Below the pieces are notes generated by a model, which ran no database searches, was not told where the DNA came from, and was given only the letters and a program-made list of their open reading frames with translations. From positions 1 through 55,960 of the forward strand of contig JAAZBL010000295.1 in the NCBI GenBank assembly GCA_012513825.1: a stretch of DNA of 55,960 nt, given 5' to 3'. The translations under genes and the position numbers were made by a program. The stretch's first letter is position 1. Every line of letters starts with the position of its first letter. Shown here in pieces: positions 55,825 to 55,960 of this stretch. The stretch comes from Limnobacter sp. GTDB taxonomy: Bacteria; Pseudomonadota; Gammaproteobacteria; Burkholderiales; Burkholderiaceae_E.

Positions 55825-55960
55825 ATGAAGCTATCGAAGAAGTTGTCGCCTGCCGTCGTCGAGAGTCAGAAGCCCGAGGCTGAGCCCTACCGCGTCTGGG
55901 ACACGACGGTCCCGGCGCTGTTCCTACGGGTGCAGCCGTCGGGCATCAAGTCGTTCAACG
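55825..55960 (+). CDS. Tyrosine-type integrase, N-terminal fragment
   Basis: The first 45 codons of an integrase are visible: MKLSKKLSPAVVE, then YRVWDTTVPALFLRVQPSGIKSF. The latter matches the N-terminal arm-DNA-binding domain of island-type tyrosine recombinases (DUF4102-like, W-D-x-x-x-P-x-L-x-x-R-V-x-P-S-G). The catalytic domain lies beyond the window. The adjacent tRNA-Pro fragment supports the call. Confidence 0.8.
   Translation, partial: MKLSKKLSPAVVESQKPEAEPYRVWDTTVPALFLRVQPSGIKSFN

Larger units (their letters stand above)
55702..55960 (+). mobile_element. Left end of an integrated genomic island (continues past the window)
   Basis: The DNA right of the tRNA fragment begins abruptly and carries an integrase gene reading inward within 124 bases. 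This arrangement identifies an integrative element or island inserted in tRNA-Pro(CGG). Its cargo is not in view. Confidence 0.7.

Overview
The window is a contiguous piece of a GC-rich betaproteobacterial chromosome, most likely from the order Burkholderiales. The evidence is gene order and protein type: a division/cell-wall (dcw) cluster running mraY-murD-ftsW-murG-murC-ddl-ftsQ-ftsA-ftsZ, followed by a Prx5 peroxiredoxin, lpxC, a divergent DUF721/DciA gene, secA, argJ, a DUF815 ATPase and a Nudix-ThiE fusion, then the minus-strand pilB-pilC-pilD-coaE-zapD-yacG block. The genus cannot be read from the sequence.

Layout. 1-9915: tightly overlapping dcw operon for peptidoglycan precursor synthesis and septation. 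9916-18567: peroxiredoxin, lpxC (lipid A), a small membrane protein, dciA (minus), secA, argJ, ATPase and Nudix-ThiE. 18653-24392: six minus-strand genes for type IV pilus assembly, CoA synthesis, Z-ring bundling and gyrase control. 24631-33125: a XylD-type sugar-acid dehydratase, a complete branched-chain-amino-acid-type ABC transporter (livG-livF-binding protein-livH-livM) and a convergent aldehyde dehydrogenase. The transporter and the dehydrogenase are separated by a striking 119-bp element with perfect 34-bp inverted arms. 33415-45336: an envelope polysaccharide locus with a GT9 glycosyltransferase, an O-antigen-ligase-like protein, a GT4, a FUSC membrane protein, UDP-galactopyranose mutase, a GT, a glycoside hydrolase-GT fusion, and an amidohydrolase that runs out of frame into a beheaded GT4 carrying a 15-bp coding minisatellite.

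45488-53581: an accessory redox/detoxification-like cassette. It holds a winged-helix/NB-ARC-type/TPR-like regulator, an alpha/beta hydrolase of the cofactor-free haloperoxidase type, a LysR regulator, an NmrA-like NAD(P)-binding protein, a secreted cupin, an AhpD/CMD-like protein and an SDR. Its look (looser spacing, less extreme codon use by eye) differs from the core region. 53779-55483: an SCPx-type thiolase and its DUF35 zinc-ribbon/OB-fold partner. 55655-55960: a 3' fragment of tRNA-Pro(CGG) followed by the start of a tyrosine integrase, marking the left edge of an integrated genomic island that continues beyond the window.

The most notable points are: an FtsZ whose tubulin signature reads GKGTGTG instead of GGGTGTG; the GH-GT fusion next to a paralogous GT and glf; the amidohydrolase/GT4 deletion junction with its pentapeptide minisatellite; the 34-bp inverted-repeat element between convergent genes; and the tRNA-Pro attachment site with an integrase control region containing a 14-bp palindrome and 11-bp-period direct repeats. 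All functional statements come from reading the sequence and from knowledge of the families; no database search was run.
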